A DNA stretch of 9,722 bases from DASSKF01 sp035690725 (lineage in GTDB: Bacteria; Actinomycetota; Actinomycetes; Actinomycetales; Dermatophilaceae), in the NCBI GenBank assembly GCA_035690725.1, contig DASSKF010000045.1, positions 1-9,722 of the forward strand. Direction: 5' to 3'. The notes beneath the pieces were generated by a model that saw nothing but the letters and a program-made list of their open reading frames with translations, was not told the DNA's origin and did no database searches. Below are positions 6,821 to 9,722 of this stretch, in pieces. The translations under genes and the position numbers were made by a program. Every line of letters starts with the position of its first letter. The stretch's first letter is position 1.

Positions 6821-7330
6821 ATGGAAGCTCGCATCCGCCTCACCGTCGACGGCGAGGCCCACGCGCTCGACGTGGACACCCGCACCAGCCTGCTCGACGC
6901 CCTGCGGGACCACCTGGGCGCGACGGCACCGAAGAAGGGGTGCGACCGCGGGCAGTGCGGTGCCTGCACGGTGCTGCTCGACGGCCGGCGCGCCACGTCC
7001 TGCCTGACCTTCGCGGTGGCGAACGACGGGGCCGAGGTGGTGACGGCGCGGGGCCTGGTTGCTGACGACGACCGGTTGCATCCGGTGCAGCAGGCCTTCC
7101 TGGACGAGGACGGCTTCCAGTGCGGCTTCTGCACCCCGGGCCAGGTCTGCTCGGCGGTGGCTGTGCTGGAGGAGCTGCGCGCCGGCCAGCCGAGCTACGT
7201 CACACGCGACCTGTCCGCCGATCCCTCCATGGACGACGAGGAGATTCGGGAGCGGATGAGCGGCAACCTGTGCCGGTGTGCTGCCTACGTCAACATCGTC
7301 GCCGCGATCCGGCAGGCGGCCACGGCATGA
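6821..7330 (+). CDS. Molybdenum hydroxylase [2Fe-2S] subunit (aldehyde oxidase / xanthine dehydrogenase family)
   Basis: This is the small electron-transfer subunit of a three-component molybdo-flavo-iron-sulfur hydroxylase. The 169-residue protein has the plant-type [2Fe-2S] ligands C41, C46, C49 and C61 (GCDRGQCGACTV). It also has the second, helical [2Fe-2S] domain with C101 and C104 (QCGFCTPGQ) and C151 and C153 (GNLCRCAAY), so both clusters are complete. Unlike E. coli PaoA, it starts directly with the ferredoxin fold and has no Tat signal, which points to a cytoplasmic enzyme. The start is ATG 6821 with GAGGAG at 6810-6815. The stop overlaps the FAD-subunit start as ATGA. Closest functional guess: PaoA/YagT-like. 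Confidence 0.93.
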   Translation: MEARIRLTVDGEAHALDVDTRTSLLDALRDHLGATAPKKGCDRGQCGACTVLLDGRRATSCLTFAVANDGAEVVTARGLVADDDRLHPVQQAFLDEDGFQCGFCTPGQVCSAVAVLEELRAGQPSYVTRDLSADPSMDDEEIRERMSGNLCRCAAYVNIVAAIRQAATA

Positions 7331-8319
7331 AGCCGTTCGACTACTCCCCGGCGGCCGAGGTGGAGGAGGCGGTCGCCACGGTGGCGGCCGCGCCGCGAGC
7401 GGCGTTCCTGGGCGGGGGCACCAACCTCGTCGACCACATGCGCATCGGTGTCGCGGAGCCCGACCTGCTCGTGGACGTCAGCAGGCTGCCGCTGGACCGG
7501 GTCGAGGACCTGCCCGACGGGGGCCTGCGCATCGGCGCGGCCGTGCGCAACAGCGACCTCGCCGCGGACGAGCGGGTCCGCACCCGATACCCGGCGCTGT
7601 CCCGCGCTCTGCTCTCGGGCGCGTCCGGCCAGCTGCGCAACCTCGCGACGACCGGGGGCAACCTGCTGCAGCGCACCCGCTGCGTCTACTTCCAGGACGT
7701 CACCACGCCGTGCAACAAGCGGCAGCCCGGCTCGGGCTGCTCCGCCCTCGAGGGCTACCAGCGCTACCACGCGATCTTCGGTGCCTCCGAGCACTGTGTC
7801 GCCGTCCACCCCTCGGACATGGCCGCCGGGATGCTCGCCCTCGACGCCGTCGTCCGGGTGCACGGGCCCGCGGGCCAGCGCAGCATCCCGCTCGAGGAGC
7901 TGCACCGGCTGCCCGGCGATGCACCGGAGCGGGACACCGTGCTCGAGCACGGTGAGCTCATCACCGCCGTCGACCTGCCCGCCACGCCGTTCGCCGCGCG
8001 GTCGACCTACCGCAAGGTCCGTGACCGGGCCTCGTTCGCGTTCGCCCTCGTCTCGGTCGCCGCGGCCCTGGACCTTCGCGACGACGGCACGATCGCGGAC
8101 CTGCGGATCGCCTGCGGTGGGGTCGCCCACTCGCCGTGGCGCGCCCACCGTGCCGAGCAGGTGCTGCGCGGGGAGCACGTCGGCGACGACGCGTTCCGGG
8201 ACGCCGCCGAGGCCGAGCTCACCCAGGCAGAACCGTTGCGCGGCAACGAGTTCAAGGTCCCCATGCTGCGCAACACCATGCTCCGCGTGCTGCGAGACCT
8301 GACGGAGGGGCGCCGATGA
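7327..8319 (+). CDS. Molybdenum hydroxylase FAD subunit with extra [4Fe-4S] insertion (PaoB/YagS-like)
   Basis: This is the medium subunit, passing electrons from the [2Fe-2S] subunit via FAD to an acceptor. The 330-residue protein has the FAD motifs GGGTNL (29-34) and TTGGNL (108-113) and a CO-dehydrogenase-flavoprotein-type C-terminal domain. Between them lies a cysteine-rich insertion with C119, C129, C138 and C157 (QRTRC, PCNKRQPGSGC, SEHC, then a VHPSD segment). This is characteristic of the PaoB/YagS group, where it holds a [4Fe-4S] cluster; plain xanthine dehydrogenases lack it. 4-Hydroxybenzoyl-CoA reductase beta subunits also carry an added [4Fe-4S], but the local sequence here is PaoB-like. 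The start is ATG 7327 in an ATGA overlap. An upstream in-frame ATG at 7120 lies inside the small-subunit gene and is rejected. The gene ends in another ATGA overlap with the large subunit. Confidence 0.93.
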   Translation: MKPFDYSPAAEVEEAVATVAAAPRAAFLGGGTNLVDHMRIGVAEPDLLVDVSRLPLDRVEDLPDGGLRIGAAVRNSDLAADERVRTRYPALSRALLSGASGQLRNLATTGGNLLQRTRCVYFQDVTTPCNKRQPGSGCSALEGYQRYHAIFGASEHCVAVHPSDMAAGMLALDAVVRVHGPAGQRSIPLEELHRLPGDAPERDTVLEHGELITAVDLPATPFAARSTYRKVRDRASFAFALVSVAAALDLRDDGTIADLRIACGGVAHSPWRAHRAEQVLRGEHVGDDAFRDAAEAELTQAEPLRGNEFKVPMLRNTMLRVLRDLTEGRR

Positions 8320-9722
8320 CCGACCAGCTGACGCCCCGGTCGATCGGCATCCCGTTGGCGCGCATCGACGGAGGTGCCAAGGTGACCGGCACAGCTCCCT
8401 ACGCCTACGACCAGCAGGTGGAGCACCCGGCATACCTGCATCCGGTGCAGGCGACGGTCGCCAAGGGCAGGATCGTCGACCTCGACACCACGGCCGCCGA
8501 GGCCCTCGACGGCGTCGTCGCGGTGCTCACCCACCGGAACGCCTTGGCGCTGCAGGACATCGACGATCCCGAGCTGCAGGTGGTCCTGCAGTCCGACCGG
8601 ATCGCCTTCCGCGGTCAGCTGATCGGCGGCGTGATCGCGGACCGTCCCGAGGTCGCGCTCGAGGGTGCGGACCTCGTGCGGGTGACCTACGAGCAGGAGC
8701 CGCACGACGCGGAGCTGTCTGCCGAGCGCGACGACCTCTACGTCCCGGACGACGTGAGCGGTTTCCCCACCGACACCCGGGACGGGGACGTGGCCGCGGC
8801 GCTCGAGCGGGCCGAGGCGACGGTGCAGCAGACCTACACCACGCCCGCCGAGCACAACAACCCGATGGAGCCGCACACCACGGTCGCGACCTGGGACGGC
8901 GACCACCTGCTGCTGCACACCTCGACGCAGGGCGTGCACGTCGTGCGGTCCGCGCTGGCGCCGTTGTTCGGCCTCGAGACCGGGCAGGTCCGCGTCGTAT
9001 CGCCCTACGTCGGCGGCGGGTTCGGCTCCAAGGGCAAGCCGCACGCGCCTGCCGTGCTCGCCGCCCTGGCGGCGCGCCTCGTGCCGGGCCGTCCGGTCAA
9101 GCTGGCGCTGACGCGGCGGCAGATGTTCGAGCTCGTCGGCTACCGCACGCCGACGATCTCCCGGGTGCGGCTGGCCGCCGACCACGAGGGACGGCTCTCC
9201 GCGATCAGCCACGAGGTGGTGGAGCAGACCAGCACCGTCTACGAGTTCCTCGAGCAGACCGCTGTGCCGAGCCGGACGATGTATGCCGCCCCGAACCGCC
9301 TCACCACCCACCGGGTCGCCCGACTGGACGTGCCGGTCCCGTTCTGGATGCGGGCGCCGGGGGAGTGCCCGGGCATGTTCGGCCCCGAGGTCGCCATGGA
9401 CGAGCTCGCCGAGGAATGCGGCCTCGACCCGGTCGAGCTGCGGATCCGCAACGACACCCAGACCGACCCCGACAGCGGCAAGCCGTTCTCCCACCGCGAT
9501 CTCGTGGGCTGCCTGCGCGAGGGCGCGCGGCGCTTCGGCTGGGACAGGCGCGATCCCCGGCCCGGCACCGGCCGCGAGGGGGAGTGGCTCATCGGCACCG
9601 GCGTGGCCAGCGCCACCTACCCGGGGAACACGCAGCAGGGCACGCGCGTCCGGATCCGCTTCAGTGACGGCCGGTATGTCGTGCAGCTGGGTGCCGCGGA
9701 CATCGGCACCGGCACGTGGACG
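8316..9722 (+). CDS. Molybdenum hydroxylase large (Mo-cofactor) subunit, N-terminal 469 residues (3' truncated by the window)
   Basis: This is the catalytic subunit of the same enzyme, binding the molybdopterin cofactor. The frame from ATG 8316 stays open to the window edge; PaoC/YagR relatives have about 730 residues, so around two thirds is present. Visible motifs are an N-terminal aldehyde-oxidase hammerhead domain (RIDGGAKVTGTAPYAYD), EHNNPMEPHTTVATW, the cofactor-binding GGGFGSKG starting at 233, and RAPGECPG starting at R346, followed by a conserved GPEVAMDELAE. The catalytic glutamate near the C-terminus lies beyond the window. There is no signal peptide. By comparison with PaoABC, the likely reaction is oxidation of aldehydes, often aromatic, to acids with water as oxygen source. 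Substrate is not determined by the visible sequence; xanthine dehydrogenase activity is less likely given the PaoB-type partner. Confidence 0.92.
   Translation, partial: MTDQLTPRSIGIPLARIDGGAKVTGTAPYAYDQQVEHPAYLHPVQATVAKGRIVDLDTTAAEALDGVVAVLTHRNALALQDIDDPELQVVLQSDRIAFRGQLIGGVIADRPEVALEGADLVRVTYEQEPHDAELSAERDDLYVPDDVSGFPTDTRDGDVAAALERAEATVQQTYTTPAEHNNPMEPHTTVATWDGDHLLLHTSTQGVHVVRSALAPLFGLETGQVRVVSPYVGGGFGSKGKPHAPAVLAALAARLVPGRPVKLALTRRQMFELVGYRTPTISRVRLAADHEGRLSAISHEVVEQTSTVYEFLEQTAVPSRTMYAAPNRLTTHRVARLDVPVPFWMRAPGECPGMFGPEVAMDELAEECGLDPVELRIRNDTQTDPDSGKPFSHRDLVGCLREGARRFGWDRRDPRPGTGREGEWLIGTGVASATYPGNTQQGTRVRIRFSDGRYVVQLGAADIGTGTWT

Noticed and set aside
6722..7081. Longer N-terminus for the STAS protein
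   Set aside because: It would cross the divergent intergenic region and the start of the opposite operon, and adds low-information sequence. The tandem ATG at 6721/6718 has a ribosome site.
7120..7326. Upstream ATG extension of the FAD subunit
   Set aside because: It lies inside the [2Fe-2S] subunit gene in another frame; the ATGA overlap at 7327 is the natural start.
8007..9494. 495-codon open frame on the minus strand opposite the Mo-hydroxylase genes
   Set aside because: Shadow of the large-subunit gene, which is open from 8316 to the window end and shows cofactor motifs.

Overview
The window is about 70% G+C or more. Genes are densely packed, with ATGA, GTGA and TGATG junctions, strong AGGAGG-type ribosome sites and third-position G/C. 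The product families also fit a high-GC actinobacterium. My guess at order level (Micrococcales or Nocardioides-like) is weak. Both ends cut through genes: the start lies inside boxC and the end inside a molybdenum hydroxylase large subunit.

Region 1 (1-5100, + strand) is an aerobic benzoyl-CoA (box) degradation operon. It holds the 3' end of boxC (benzoyl-CoA-dihydrodiol lyase, the ring-cleaving enzyme), benzoate-CoA ligase (bclA), a thioredoxin-reductase-type ferredoxin-NADP reductase and a 7Fe ferredoxin. These are followed by an ACMSD-like amidohydrolase and a gamma-carbonic-anhydrase-like hexapeptide protein. BclA makes benzoyl-CoA, BoxA/BoxB would epoxidise it, and BoxC opens the ring. 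BoxB is not in the window and is presumably upstream. The most interesting point is that the reductase and ferredoxin sit where an electron donor for the BoxB epoxidase is needed. They may replace the usual fused BoxA reductase with two unrelated separate proteins.

Region 2 (5150-6721) has two coupled + strand genes of unknown role, a DUF6158-like protein and a GNAT-like protein. A STAS-domain gene on the minus strand converges on them, and its tail overlaps the GNAT gene by 35 bp.

Region 3 (6722-9722) starts with a 99-bp divergent intergenic region carrying a good inverted repeat. A three-gene operon follows for a cytoplasmic molybdenum hydroxylase: [2Fe-2S] subunit, FAD/[4Fe-4S] subunit and Mo-binding subunit, coupled by ATGA overlaps. 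The middle subunit has the extra cysteine-rich insertion of PaoB/YagS, so an aldehyde oxidase of the PaoABC type is the best call. Such an enzyme could turn aromatic aldehydes into acids such as benzoate and so feed region 1; this link is inference. No RNA genes, mobile elements, CRISPR arrays or large repeats were seen, and no gene-free stretch exceeds 100 bp.
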